A stretch of DNA of 8,582 nucleotides from Chloroflexota bacterium (GTDB lineage Bacteria; Chloroflexota; UBA11872; VXOZ01). Under the pieces are notes generated by a model. The model did not search any database. It was given only the letters and a program-made list of their open reading frames with translations, and was not told the origin of the DNA. Numbering within the stretch: the first letter of the stretch is position 1; every line of letters starts with the position of its first letter. The DNA lies in the NCBI GenBank assembly GCA_009839775.1, contig VXOZ01000204.1, positions 1 through 8,582 of the forward strand. Reading direction: 5' to 3'. This document shows, piece after piece, positions 1 through 7,083 of the stretch. The position numbers and the translations under genes are program-made.

Positions 1-1252
1 ACCGGAAGGCGGTCCGCCGTTCGGTGTATCTGGACACAACGGAAGCACTACCCCAACTAGACCACGATTTACCCGCCGGCCGGGTGCGGCTGATCTGCCA
101 CACGTAGCGTGCATGCGGGTTGGGCGTCTGCCGCGACGAGGACCAACCGGACGGCACCCCACTGGCCGACGCGCTAAACGAAGGAGCCGTCGTGCCCGAT
201 GTGTGCAACCGGAAGGCGGTCCGCCGTTCGGTGTATCTGGACACAACGGAAGCACTACCCCAGTTAGACCACGACTTACCCGCCGGTCGCGTGCGGCTGA
301 TCTGCCACACGTAGCGAGCGTGTGGGTTGGGCGTCTGCCGCGACGAGGACCAACCGGACGGCACGCCGCTGGCCGACGCGCTAAACGAAGGGGCCGTCGT
401 ACCGGATGTATGCAGCCGATACGCCGTCCGCCGCTCGGTGTATCTCGAAACCACCTTGGCGCTGCCCCAGTTAGACCACGACTCACCCGCTGGCCGCGTG
501 CGGCTGATGCGCCACTCGTAGCGAGCGTGTGGGTTGGGCGTCTGCTGCGACGACGACCAACCAGAAGGCACCCCACTGGACGTGCTGCTAAACGAAGGGG
601 CCGTCGTGCCCGACGTGTGCAGCCGGAAGGCCGTCTGCCGCTCGGTGTATCTCGACACAACCGAGGCACTACCCCAACTAGACCACGATCCGCCCGCCGG
701 TCGCGTGCGGCTGATTTCCCACTCGTAGCGGGCATGAGGGTTGGGCGTCTGCCGCGACGACGACCAACCAGAAGGTACGCCGCTAGCTGTGGCACTGAAC
801 GAAGGGGCGGTCGTACCGGATGTGTGCAACCGATATGCCGTCCGCCGTTCGGTGTATCTCGACACAACCGAGGCACTGCCCCAGTTAGACCACGATTTAC
901 CCGCCGGTCTCGTGCGGCTGATCTGCCACACGTAGCGTGCATGCGGGTTGGGCGTCTGCCGCGACGAGGACCAACCGGACGGCACCCCACTGGCCGACGC
1001 GCTAAACGAAGGAGCCGTCGTGCCCGATGTGTGCAACCGGAAGGCGGTCCGCCGTTCGGTGTATCTGGACACAACGGAAGCACTACCCCAACTAGACCAC
1101 GATTTACCCGCCGGCCGGGTGCGGCTGATTTGCCATTCGTAGCGTTCATGCGGATTAGGCGTCTGCCGCGACGACGACCAGCCAGAAGGCACCCCACTGG
1201 CCGACGCGCTGAACGAAGGGGCGGTCGTGCCTGAGGTGTGCAGACGATACGC
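1..1252 (-). repeat. Coding tandem repeat, 207-bp (69-residue) period, six full copies plus the start of a seventh
   Basis: On the minus strand copies begin at 1252, 1045, 838, 631, 424, 217 and 10, exactly 207 bp apart. Each begins A(Y/F)RLHTSG and contains, in order, FSASASGVPSGW, SSSRQTPNPH, WQISRTRPAG and WSSWGSA, and ends near RYTERR. The array runs off the left edge, so total copy number is unknown. The unit is rich in Ser, Arg and Trp. It resembles W-rich repeats seen in phage tail fibres and large adhesins, but I do not recognise a named family. Some distant copies are identical over long stretches (84-262 and 912-1090), which indicates recent recombination between units. Confidence 0.95.
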
Positions 1253-4200
1253 CGTCTCCGTCTCGGTTGGCACCGGCTTGCTGGTGGTTCCGGTCGTCTC
1301 AACCCAACCGCTGTTGCCAGCGTTGTTTTCGGCGCGCACCCGGAACTGGTAGCGTGTACCGGCACGCGACAGGACCAGAGAGGCATTCGTCAGCGTAGGC
1401 GTCGCCCCCGACAGCCAACTACCGCTTGCGAAGCGATACTCAACCCGGTATTCGGTTGGCGTGCCTCCGCTATTAGGGGAGTCCCAGTCCAAGTCGATAC
1501 TGCCAGAAGTTAGCGGCGAGCCGGGCGCAGCGGTGAAATGGCGCGGCGGACCGGGCGCTTGAACGATCCTAGGCGGCGTCTGCTGCGTGGGTGCGGTGAA
1601 AATCCATTGGATCGCGCCTTGGGCTCGGTCGGCCGTAGTCGTCCATACGCCTTGGGTGTCGGTCGCCGTCGGCGGGGTGGTCTGCCAACGACTCGGCGTA
1701 GCAATGTTAGCGCCCGTCTGCGTCGCCGGCGTCGCCGGTGCACTCCGCGCTCGCTGGTAGAAGGGAGCCGACGCCGCAGGGCGCTCGCTGTATGTGTCCA
1801 GACTACCCCACGCACGCCAAGTCCCGCCCGAAGGCCGGGTACGTCCGATTCGCCACACTCTCGGGGCCGCGTCCGTCCAAGTGATCGCACCCGACGACCA
1901 ATTGTCGGGCGTTTCGGAGGCGGAGGCGTCAAACAACGGCGCAGTCTGCGAAGCCCGATAGGCATACTCGGTCTCCACGAGCGGCGTGACCGTTATGTTG
2001 ACGGTCAGGTCGTCGGTGCCGTGGGGGTTGCGGGCGCGCCAGATGAACTCGGCATTCCCTACATGCGTGTTTTCGGGCTGGATGGTTATTGTCCGGGTGG
2101 TGGTGGTGACCTCGACATACCCGGGTAGGGTGCCGATGGCAGCATAGCTATCGGCTCCGGTCGCTGCTGGCAATGTTTGCTGGATGGTGGAACCAGCCGG
2201 CACCGAATAGGATACGCGGTCTGAGGCAAACAGGGGCGGCCCCTGCGGCGTGGCCGTGGCCGTCGCCGCCGTCGCCGCCGCACCCGCACCCACGCCGTTG
2301 ACCGCCCGCCCCATAAACTCATACTGCGTGCCATTGAGCAGACCCGCGACCGTCGTATCGCGGGCAGTGCCGCCGCCCGGCACCATCGACCAGCCCGGCC
2401 AACCATGCCCCGCCGCCGCCACCCGTCCCTGCATCTCATAGCGCACAATCGCCGAACCATTCGCCGCCGCCGCCGTCCAACCCAACGCCACTTGCCCATC
2501 CCCACCCGATGCCGTCAGCACCGGCACCCCCGGACGACCCGCCGGCGTGGCCAACACGACGTTGGAAACCGCCAAAGGCTCTCCCTTGTGGTTGACCGCC
2601 CGCGCCATGAACTCATACTCGGTGCCATTGAGCAGACCCACGATCGTCGTCTCTTTCACATCACCGCCGCCGGACACCGCCGACCAGCCCGGCCAACCAT
2701 GCCCTGCCCGCGCCACCCGCGACTGCACCTGATACTGCTCAACCACCCAACCAGGCGTAGGCGTCCACGCCAACCGCACCTGCCCATCGCCACCCGACGC
2801 CGTCAGCGGCAGCCGGGCGACCCCCGACGAAGCCGCTTGCCCCGGCGTGGCCACAACCAACGCAATCGCACTCGGTCCAACCTTGTTGACCGACCGCACC
2901 TCAAACGTGTAGGCCACCCCGTTGGTCAATCGACTCCACGTCGTGGTCTGGCCGCCGGTGAATAAACTGCGATAATACACCGCACTCGGATCAATCGTAT
3001 CGTGTTTCCACGACCCTTTTTTGACCACCCACGTGGTATCCTTGCGGCCGGGCTGGACGCTATAGACGCGGGTTTCCGTCCGCGTAATCGGCGCACCGTT
3101 TTCCGCGCCCAGCCGGGTCGTCAGTGCCACCTTGCCGTCCAGCGCCCGAGTGCGCAACACCGGCGCATCGGGCACCCGCGCTTGCACCGGGCTGGTCGCC
3201 ATGCTCTCGGCGCGCTTGCCGGCACCCAACGCGTCGCGATAGGCCGTAACCACCGCTCGCAGCATCCAACCTACCTGCGCTGCCTGCGGCGTGTAGCGAG
3301 ACTGGGCTGCTCCCGAGGTAGCCGAAAGAGTTTGCCATGTCCTCGCACCAGGGGCTTGGCCCTGCCACTGCCAACCAACACTGGCGATGCCCCCATCCGG
3401 GTCGGTCAACGCTGCCGTCAATGGCACCCGCACCTGCGGCGACGGCGAAGATAAGTGTATCACGCCCGGATCGTCGGCATCCGTTACCGTTACCTCCACC
3501 TGTTTCGTAAAGGGCAGCAGCGGCTTCTCGCGCCGTACCGGGACCTCATCGCCCGCCACCGGGGCCGCCTTAAGCCAAACGGTGTACACGCCGTCCCGGT
3601 CGCCATCGGTGGGAGCCTCAAAGTCCGGCGCATCCCGGAAGTGCAAGCCGCCCTGACCATCCAACTCGAACCGTCCGCTGTCGGCGAGGTCGGACAGCTT
3701 TAAGCGATAATCGACCAAGGACTGATCCAACGCGGCCGGGGCGAAGCGGTAGGATGCCACCGAGCCGTCCTTGTTTTCGGCAACGGACAGCGCGGTTGGC
3801 CCTTCGATGGGATGCCGGGGCGTGGCCTGAACCGCCACGACTTGGCTATAGCCCACCTTGTTTTTGGCCTTCATCTGGAAGGTGTAGGTGGTGTCGTTGT
3901 CTAAGTTCCTAATGATCTGTTCGGGCGTCTTGTAAACCGTCCAATCCGGGTTCCAAGCCGCCTCGCCAGCCCGATAGCGCCCCTCATGCCGCTCGATCTT
4001 TGAGCCGTTGTTGGCTCCCTCACGCCAACGCACGCGCACCCGTTCGTGGCCAGCCGCTACGGTCAACTCCGGCGGCTCCGGCGGGCCGACTGGTGTCACT
4101 GCGGTGCTGGGCTCGGAGGCGGGACCCCGACCCGCTGGGTTGACCGCCGCAACTTGGAACGTGTACGCCGTGCCGTTGGTGAGGGTCTCTACCAAATGGC

Positions 4201-6061
4201 CGGTCGTCGTCGCATGACCGATATTCTGCCAGCCGGCCCATGTGGTGTCGGCCCCCGAGATCGTGCCGGCTCGATAGGCCCATGCTGTAATGGTCGGGTC
4301 CTTCACCTTCGGCAAGACCCAAGCCAGCGTCGCCTTTTTATGGCCCGCTTGTGCCGTCAGACCCGTCGGTGGAGCCGGGGGCGGAGCCATATCGCGAATT
4401 GAGGTGTGGTTCAGAGCAACCGAGCCACCCGGCATGACACGGATGCCACCCCAAGCGTAGTCGCCTGACCACGATGGATGGGACTTCTTCTGAAAGCGAA
4501 CCGAATCAGTGGCCGTCCCCGCCCCCTTGGTAATTAGCTTACCATAGACGAAAATTTCGGTGAGATCATCGCTGCCGAGGCGAAATTGATGACGATCTTG
4601 GCCAGGAGCGAAGTTGATAACAGAGCCTTGCTGGATTGTCAATGTCGCACCGGGAAAGACCACAACATCGCCGTTTAGAGAGGCACCGCCTAATGTCTCG
4701 TCGCCGAAAATTGCCCAATGGTGGTAACCCGTAGTAAATTCCTCAGGTGTAACAGAATGTGTAATTCCATACTCACCTAGTCCCAAGAATCCACCCGTAT
4801 GGGATGACGTAAAAAACTTTAATGCTTCTCGACCCCAACCCTTATGATATGGACCCTTAGGACTATCATTACCTAGAAGATTAACTCGCGTTCCCCATCT
4901 AACATTTGCACCTAACCAACTCATAGTATCAGGGAGGCCCATATTAGAGCTTATATCTGGATCGGGATCTGGTAATAATACCAAGTTGTAGTTTTCCTGC
5001 AAGGAAGGATTAGAGTCGCCAATTTGGGTCCGCAATACTAAGCCAGTATGGGTCATACTTTCCCATTGGTCTTTTACGGGATCCTGATAGCGGAATATAT
5101 GCCAACTACCTCCTGTTGGATAGGCAGCATGAGAGCCAGCTCCCACATAAACGATAGGGTGAGTGTCACTTAATTTTATTTGCACCCGCGGGTTAAATAC
5201 AAAACTGGAGGTTATATCAGGCTTCTGTATAGTTCCTCCTCCTGCACTAGGAGGTATCTCTACAGAGTAATTATTATAATAAGACAAATGCGCCCCGTGA
5301 AAAAAATACTCCACACCTAAGATAGTAACACTTTGAGGATCGATGATAACATTGATTTTTTGCCAGTCGCCTTCATGGTCATTCCACCAGTCGTTATACG
5401 GATAAAAATAAAAATATTGAATCACCGTTATTCGACCAGAATGTCCACTCCATCCACAATCATCACAATTAAAAATATGCACGTATGCAGTATTATCAAA
5501 TTTGCTACCCATATACTTATTGTCGGCATAATCACCTTCTCCAAAGTAAACACTATCCCATAATGCTGAGGTAGTACCGGGATAGTTAAAATGATCTGGA
5601 TACAATATAGCTGAGGAGGGCTGTGAAGCTTCCTTTCCCAATGGAACAGGATTGGGTACATCCATTCCAAGTGGAGAGCCACCACTATAAAGGATTTGAC
5701 AATCAGATCTGAGGAAGGCAAACTGATTCTTAGAAAAATCCACACCGGGGCATCCCGCTTCAATTGTCTCTTCATTAGGAGGTGGATGGTAACGTCCGCG
5801 GGGCCCTGATGTTATTATGCTTGTCCTATCCAAAGCTCTAGCGGTGATCCATATATTCGATATGGAATCAGCACCGACAATTTCTACCGGTTCCGGTTTG
5901 ATCACTTTAATGTCCCCAAAATCGTCGCTTGTAATTTCTGTAAGTATCAGTATCGGAGAGAACTTGTGAGCCAAATCTAAATAACTATCTGTATCAGCTC
6001 CCGAGTCACCCATTAGAAGTACTGCTAACGACGCAACTATGGCCATCCTATACATCTTCAT
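1..6061 (-). CDS. Giant secreted mosaic protein, N-terminal 2020 residues (Vps62-like + beta-helix + FnIII/cadherin/Ig + 69-aa repeats), 3' end outside window
   Basis: One frame is open from the ATG at 6061 to the left edge, 2020 codons without a stop. GGAGGG at 6069-6074, 7 nt upstream, decides the start. An in-frame ATG at 6076 overlaps this site and has no ribosome site of its own. Residues 1-22 are a Sec signal peptide (hydrophobic AIVASLAVLLM, probable cleavage after SGA22). Residues 23-200 are unrecognised. A Vps62-like domain follows (about 205-345), then a parallel beta-helix-like stretch (about 455-558), FnIII domains, a cadherin-like domain (751-866), an Ig-like domain (867-963), more FnIII, and six complete 69-residue repeats from 1604. 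No catalytic site is obvious. By family knowledge such arrays are extracellular adhesins or surface fibres; this role is inferred. The C-terminus, where an anchor or secretion signal would lie, is not visible. The first 1.4 kb is AT-rich and the rest GC-rich. Confidence 0.95.
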   Translation of the reverse strand, partial: MKMYRMAIVASLAVLLMGDSGADTDSYLDLAHKFSPILILTEITSDDFGDIKVIKPEPVEIVGADSISNIWITARALDRTSIITSGPRGRYHPPPNEETIEAGCPGVDFSKNQFAFLRSDCQILYSGGSPLGMDVPNPVPLGKEASQPSSAILYPDHFNYPGTTSALWDSVYFGEGDYADNKYMGSKFDNTAYVHIFNCDDCGWSGHSGRITVIQYFYFYPYNDWWNDHEGDWQKINVIIDPQSVTILGVEYFFHGAHLSYYNNYSVEIPPSAGGGTIQKPDITSSFVFNPRVQIKLSDTHPIVYVGAGSHAAYPTGGSWHIFRYQDPVKDQWESMTHTGLVLRTQIGDSNPSLQENYNLVLLPDPDPDISSNMGLPDTMSWLGANVRWGTRVNLLGNDSPKGPYHKGWGREALKFFTSSHTGGFLGLGEYGITHSVTPEEFTTGYHHWAIFGDETLGGASLNGDVVVFPGATLTIQQGSVINFAPGQDRHQFRLGSDDLTEIFVYGKLITKGAGTATDSVRFQKKSHPSWSGDYAWGGIRVMPGGSVALNHTSIRDMAPPPAPPTGLTAQAGHKKATLAWVLPKVKDPTITAWAYRAGTISGADTTWAGWQNIGHATTTGHLVETLTNGTAYTFQVAAVNPAGRGPASEPSTAVTPVGPPEPPELTVAAGHERVRVRWREGANNGSKIERHEGRYRAGEAAWNPDWTVYKTPEQIIRNLDNDTTYTFQMKAKNKVGYSQVVAVQATPRHPIEGPTALSVAENKDGSVASYRFAPAALDQSLVDYRLKLSDLADSGRFELDGQGGLHFRDAPDFEAPTDGDRDGVYTVWLKAAPVAGDEVPVRREKPLLPFTKQVEVTVTDADDPGVIHLSSPSPQVRVPLTAALTDPDGGIASVGWQWQGQAPGARTWQTLSATSGAAQSRYTPQAAQVGWMLRAVVTAYRDALGAGKRAESMATSPVQARVPDAPVLRTRALDGKVALTTRLGAENGAPITRTETRVYSVQPGRKDTTWVVKKGSWKHDTIDPSAVYYRSLFTGGQTTTWSRLTNGVAYTFEVRSVNKVGPSAIALVVATPGQAASSGVARLPLTASGGDGQVRLAWTPTPGWVVEQYQVQSRVARAGHGWPGWSAVSGGGDVKETTIVGLLNGTEYEFMARAVNHKGEPLAVSNVVLATPAGRPGVPVLTASGGDGQVALGWTAAAANGSAIVRYEMQGRVAAAGHGWPGWSMVPGGGTARDTTVAGLLNGTQYEFMGRAVNGVGAGAAATAATATATPQGPPLFASDRVSYSVPAGSTIQQTLPAATGADSYAAIGTLPGYVEVTTTTRTITIQPENTHVGNAEFIWRARNPHGTDDLTVNITVTPLVETEYAYRASQTAPLFDASASETPDNWSSGAITWTDAAPRVWRIGRTRPSGGTWRAWGSLDTYSERPAASAPFYQRARSAPATPATQTGANIATPSRWQTTPPTATDTQGVWTTTADRAQGAIQWIFTAPTQQTPPRIVQAPGPPRHFTAAPGSPLTSGSIDLDWDSPNSGGTPTEYRVEYRFASGSWLSGATPTLTNASLVLSRAGTRYQFRVRAENNAGNSGWVETTGTTSKPVPTETETAYRLHTSGTTAPSFSASASGVPSGWSSSRQTPNPHERYEWQISRTRPAGKSWSSWGSASVVSRYTERRTAFRLHTSGTTAPSFSASASGVPSGWSSSRQTPNPHARYVWQISRTRPAGKSWSNWGSASVVSRYTERRTAYRLHTSGTTAPSFSATASGVPSGWSSSRQTPNPHARYEWEISRTRPAGGSWSSWGSASVVSRYTERQTAFRLHTSGTTAPSFSSTSSGVPSGWSSSQQTPNPHARYEWRISRTRPAGESWSNWGSAKVVSRYTERRTAYRLHTSGTTAPSFSASASGVPSGWSSSRQTPNPHARYVWQISRTRPAGKSWSNWGSASVVSRYTERRTAFRLHTSGTTAPSFSASASGVPSGWSSSRQTPNPHARYVWQISRTRPAGKSWSSWGSASVVSRYTERRTAFR
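1253..4387 (-). other. FnIII / cadherin-like / Ig-like domain array of the giant protein
   Basis: Order of domains, with residue numbers of the giant protein. FnIII-1 at 559-658 has LTNGTAYTFQVAAVNPAG. FnIII-2 at 659-750 has LDNDTTYTFQMKAKNKVG. A bacterial cadherin-like domain at 751-866 has LSVAENKDG, DFEAPTDGDRDGVYTV and a closing VEVTVTDADDPG. An Ig-like domain at 867-963 has LTAALTDPDGGI, WQWQ, RYTP and VGWMLRAVVT. FnIII-3 at 964-1080 has LTNGVAYTFEVRSVNKVG. FnIII-4 and -5 are tandem near-duplicates at 1081-1274. An Ig-like domain lies at about 1275-1366. Two W-rich units follow at 1367-1502, the first being a diverged relative of the 69-residue repeats. FnIII-6 at 1503-1603 has YQFRVRAENNAG. 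Such modules act as spacers and ligand-binding parts of extracellular proteins; boundaries are by eye. Confidence 0.75.
2240..2821 (-). repeat. Tandem FnIII duplication, 294-bp (98-residue) period
   Basis: Residues 1081-1178 and 1179-1274 are neighbouring FnIII domains sharing LTASGGDGQV, AGHGWPGWS, GLLNGT(E/Q)YEFM and RAVN. At DNA level the blocks at 2391-2410 and 2685-2704 are the same sequence, and those starting at 2317 and 2611 are nearly so, both 294 bp apart. The duplication is therefore recent compared with the other, divergent FnIII domains in the protein. Confidence 0.85.
4388..4699 (-). other. Parallel beta-helix-like (pectate-lyase-fold-like) segment
   Basis: Residues about 455-558 show the periodic pattern of short right-handed beta-helix domains: GDVVVFPGATLTIQQGSVI, then FAPG, IFVYGKLITKGAG, DSVRF, and GDYAWGGIRVMPGGSVALN, ending in HTSIRDM. 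These resemble the pGatLtI..GtvI / GkLiakG / W.GI rungs common in large bacterial surface proteins. A Pro-rich linker (APPPAPP) joins it to the first FnIII domain. No catalytic residues are recognisable, so a structural or binding role is more likely than enzymatic activity. The G+C content rises through this segment. Confidence 0.6.
5027..5449 (-). other. Vps62-like (DUF946-type) domain of the giant protein
   Basis: This covers residues about 205-345. It has the hallmarks I associate with the Vps62 family: an aromatic strand (QYFYFYPYNDWW) running into NDHEGDW (227-233), then a strand with the substrate-like H-x-S pattern (FFHGAHLSYY), and later PIVYVGAGSHAAYP with SHAAY at 310-314. A C-x2-C pair (CDDC) sits shortly before. 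The family takes its name from a yeast vacuolar sorting protein and occurs in fungi, plants and bacteria; its biochemical activity is not established to my knowledge. Its place at the N-terminus of an exported fibronectin-array protein is unusual. The assignment rests on remembered motifs and was not tested with a profile. Confidence 0.7.
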
Positions 6062-6068
6062 TTCTGCA

Positions 6069-6074
6069 CCCTCC
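6069..6074 (-). promoter_or_regulatory. Ribosome binding site of the giant gene
   Basis: GGAGGG lies 7 nt before the ATG at 6061. It overlaps an alternative in-frame ATG at 6076 and so favours the downstream start, which also places Lys2 and the hydrophobic core correctly for a signal peptide. Confidence 0.85.
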
Positions 6075-6130
6075 ATTGGTGTGTAGTTGATTTTTTAACT
6101 GCATGTGCTTAGAACCCTCCGTTCAAAATC

Positions 6131-6165
6131 GCAGTATAGCTACTGCCGATCAGTTCCCTTGGAAC
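6131..6165. promoter_or_regulatory. Two adjacent palindromes upstream of the giant gene (candidate operators)
   Basis: GCAGTATAGCTACTGC (6131-6146) is a perfect 6-bp inverted repeat around 4 bp. GTTCCCTTGGAAC (6153-6165) is a perfect 5-bp inverted repeat around 3 bp. They lie about 70-100 bp before the giant gene's start codon. On the minus strand the first contains TATACT, a possible -10 hexamer, but no good -35 hexamer is present at normal spacing. A regulator site or a mRNA leader hairpin is possible; both are inference. Confidence 0.35.
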
Positions 6166-6273
6166 GTCTGGCACCAATCCGACCTACGATGTACTTACCT
6201 CGCGTCCTATCTCAAGCCGCAGAGACGATTAAAGTGCTGGTACTAAAGGTGCCAATATTTTCTAAGAAGCCAC

Positions 6274-6423
6274 TTTAAGAGGCGTTCTTAAAATTCCGGG
6301 ATCGGTTTTTCAAGCGGAGCAAAAGATCTAGAAATGAGGATGTCTCGCCCTCGGAAATAGCTTGATGCCTAGAATTCAACAAAGCGGCCCGGCCCATCGG
6401 GGGTTTTAAGAACGTTTCTTAAA
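6274..6423. repeat. 150-bp element bounded by 24-bp inverted repeats (MITE- or REP-like), non-coding
   Basis: The left terminus (6274-6297) and the right terminus (6400-6423) are inverted copies, with 20 of 24 positions Watson-Crick complementary. The four others are all G-T pairs in a plus-strand transcript, so a plus-strand RNA would give an unbroken 24-bp stem. Each terminus is itself a palindrome of the form TTTAAGA-N5-TCTTAAA. Similarity ends abruptly at the TTTAAGA edges, as for a mobile element terminus, but I see no target-site duplication. The interior has no convincing open frame. Alternatives are a pair of operators for a dimeric regulator or a structured RNA. Confidence 0.6.
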
Positions 6424-6458
6424 TCCTCTTACTGTCCCTTGTGTGTAAAAAAGAAGAC

Positions 6459-6995
6459 CTAGGAGCGAGGGCCCACAGAAATAATTTGATAGAGTAAAAT
6501 GAGAACACCTACTATCAAAGCGCTGGGGATCAATATATCTGCAACCCGCATGATTCGTCCGCGACCTTGGTAGCCTACTTTCCGAACCCGCGGCTCAGGC
6601 TCGACAGATTTTATATAGGGTAAGTTCCAATAGGATCTGACAATAGCGGAGACATCTGCGGTCGGCGAAAACTTCAGCCGAAAACGATGCCCATAAAAGC
6701 CAGAAGATCTTCTGCCCTTACGATATATCCCCATTAGCCCATAGGCGGAAGAAAGGGAATCAAAGTCGGCTATCCCCGTGACTGGCGTCTCCTCGTCTAC
6801 AGCCTCTAACAGAGCCGCCGCCACCTCCTTGTGGTCTCCAAGGATGTATATAGTGATCTCTTTTGGCTCCATTGCTTCCAAAACCATCTCAGCCCGTAGC
6901 CCTTCGGCATCATTCCAGCCCGTATCCGCGTGTGCATGGTTGACCATGGCGAGAAGCAAAATCATCGTACTCAGAAAGCCCAAGAAGCCGTGCAT
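6459..6995 (-). CDS. Exported, C-terminally anchored small protein with subtilase propeptide (I9)-like region
   Basis: This is a 178-residue protein. A near-perfect AAGGAGGT at 7002-7009, 6 nt upstream, fixes the start at 6995. The same frame extends up to 7121, but that extension lacks a ribosome site and would bury the signal peptide. Residues 1-23 are a signal peptide with an AHA cleavage site. Residues about 46-135 contain EITIYILGD, then HRFRLKFSPTADVSAIV, WNLPYIKSVEPEP, a pattern like the end of I9 propeptide/inhibitor domains (F.v.F...advs.v......lp.v..vep). Residues 154-173 are a hydrophobic helix near the C-terminus, followed by only a few residues. It is probably a periplasmic or outer-face domain held in the membrane. 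No protease domain follows, so it could inhibit or chaperone a protease encoded elsewhere. It sits about 200 nt downstream of the sigma-54 promoter. The I9 likeness is moderate; the gene's export and anchoring are clearer. Confidence 0.85.
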   Translation of the reverse strand: MHGFLGFLSTMILLLAMVNHAHADTGWNDAEGLRAEMVLEAMEPKEITIYILGDHKEVAAALLEAVDEETPVTGIADFDSLSSAYGLMGIYRKGRRSSGFYGHRFRLKFSPTADVSAIVRSYWNLPYIKSVEPEPRVRKVGYQGRGRIMRVADILIPSALIVGVLILLYQIISVGPRS

Positions 6996-7001
6996 AACTC
7001 T

Positions 7002-7009
7002 ACCTCCTT
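7002..7009 (-). promoter_or_regulatory. Strong ribosome binding site of the 178-residue protein gene
   Basis: AAGGAGGT is an almost complete match to the 16S rRNA 3' end and lies 6 nt before the ATG at 6995. It decides between this start and the longer in-frame start at 7121. Confidence 0.9.
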
Positions 7010-7030
7010 CAGATAGCATAGCGTGATAGA

Positions 7031-7050
7031 CCGGGACGCTGCGGTCCCGG
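7031..7050. other. GC-rich hairpin in the leader of the 178-residue protein gene
   Basis: CCGGGAC (7031-7037) and GTCCCGG (7044-7050) form a perfect 7-bp stem around a 6-nt loop. It lies about 35 nt before the start codon inside the predicted sigma-54 transcript. No U-tract follows on the minus strand, so it is not a normal intrinsic terminator. It may stabilise the mRNA or affect initiation (inference). Confidence 0.5.
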
Positions 7051-7083
7051 GGCTTTCTATAGTCTCCGAATTTCTGCATCGTA

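Noticed and set aside
113..1234. 373-codon plus-strand open frame and five 64-codon plus-strand frames repeated every 207 bp
   Set aside because: They are antisense shadows of the 69-residue repeat array. The long one is an Arg/Pro-rich low-complexity translation, and the short ones repeat only because the coding repeats do.
1..1252. CRISPR-like regular spacing
   Set aside because: The period is 207 bp with the whole unit conserved and in frame. There are no short identical repeats separated by unique spacers.
1268..1281. Sigma-54-like TGGCAC...TTGC on the plus strand
   Set aside because: The two boxes are separated by 4 instead of 5 bases, and the site lies inside the giant gene facing no plus-strand gene.
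1538..4402. Several plus- and minus-strand frames of 60-190 codons inside the giant gene
   Set aside because: They overlap the 2020-codon minus-strand frame, have Arg-rich or unstructured translations and no consistent ribosome sites.
5333..5775. Plus-strand frame 5333-5563 and minus-strand frame 5428-5775 in the AT-rich part
   Set aside because: Both overlap the region coding for the Vps62-like domain, whose motifs fit only the frame of the giant gene.
6240..6255. Possible second sigma-54 promoter (minus strand TTGGCAC ... GTAC) before the giant gene
   Set aside because: The -24 half is good, but the -12 half lacks the nearly invariant GC and matches only two of four bases of TTGC.
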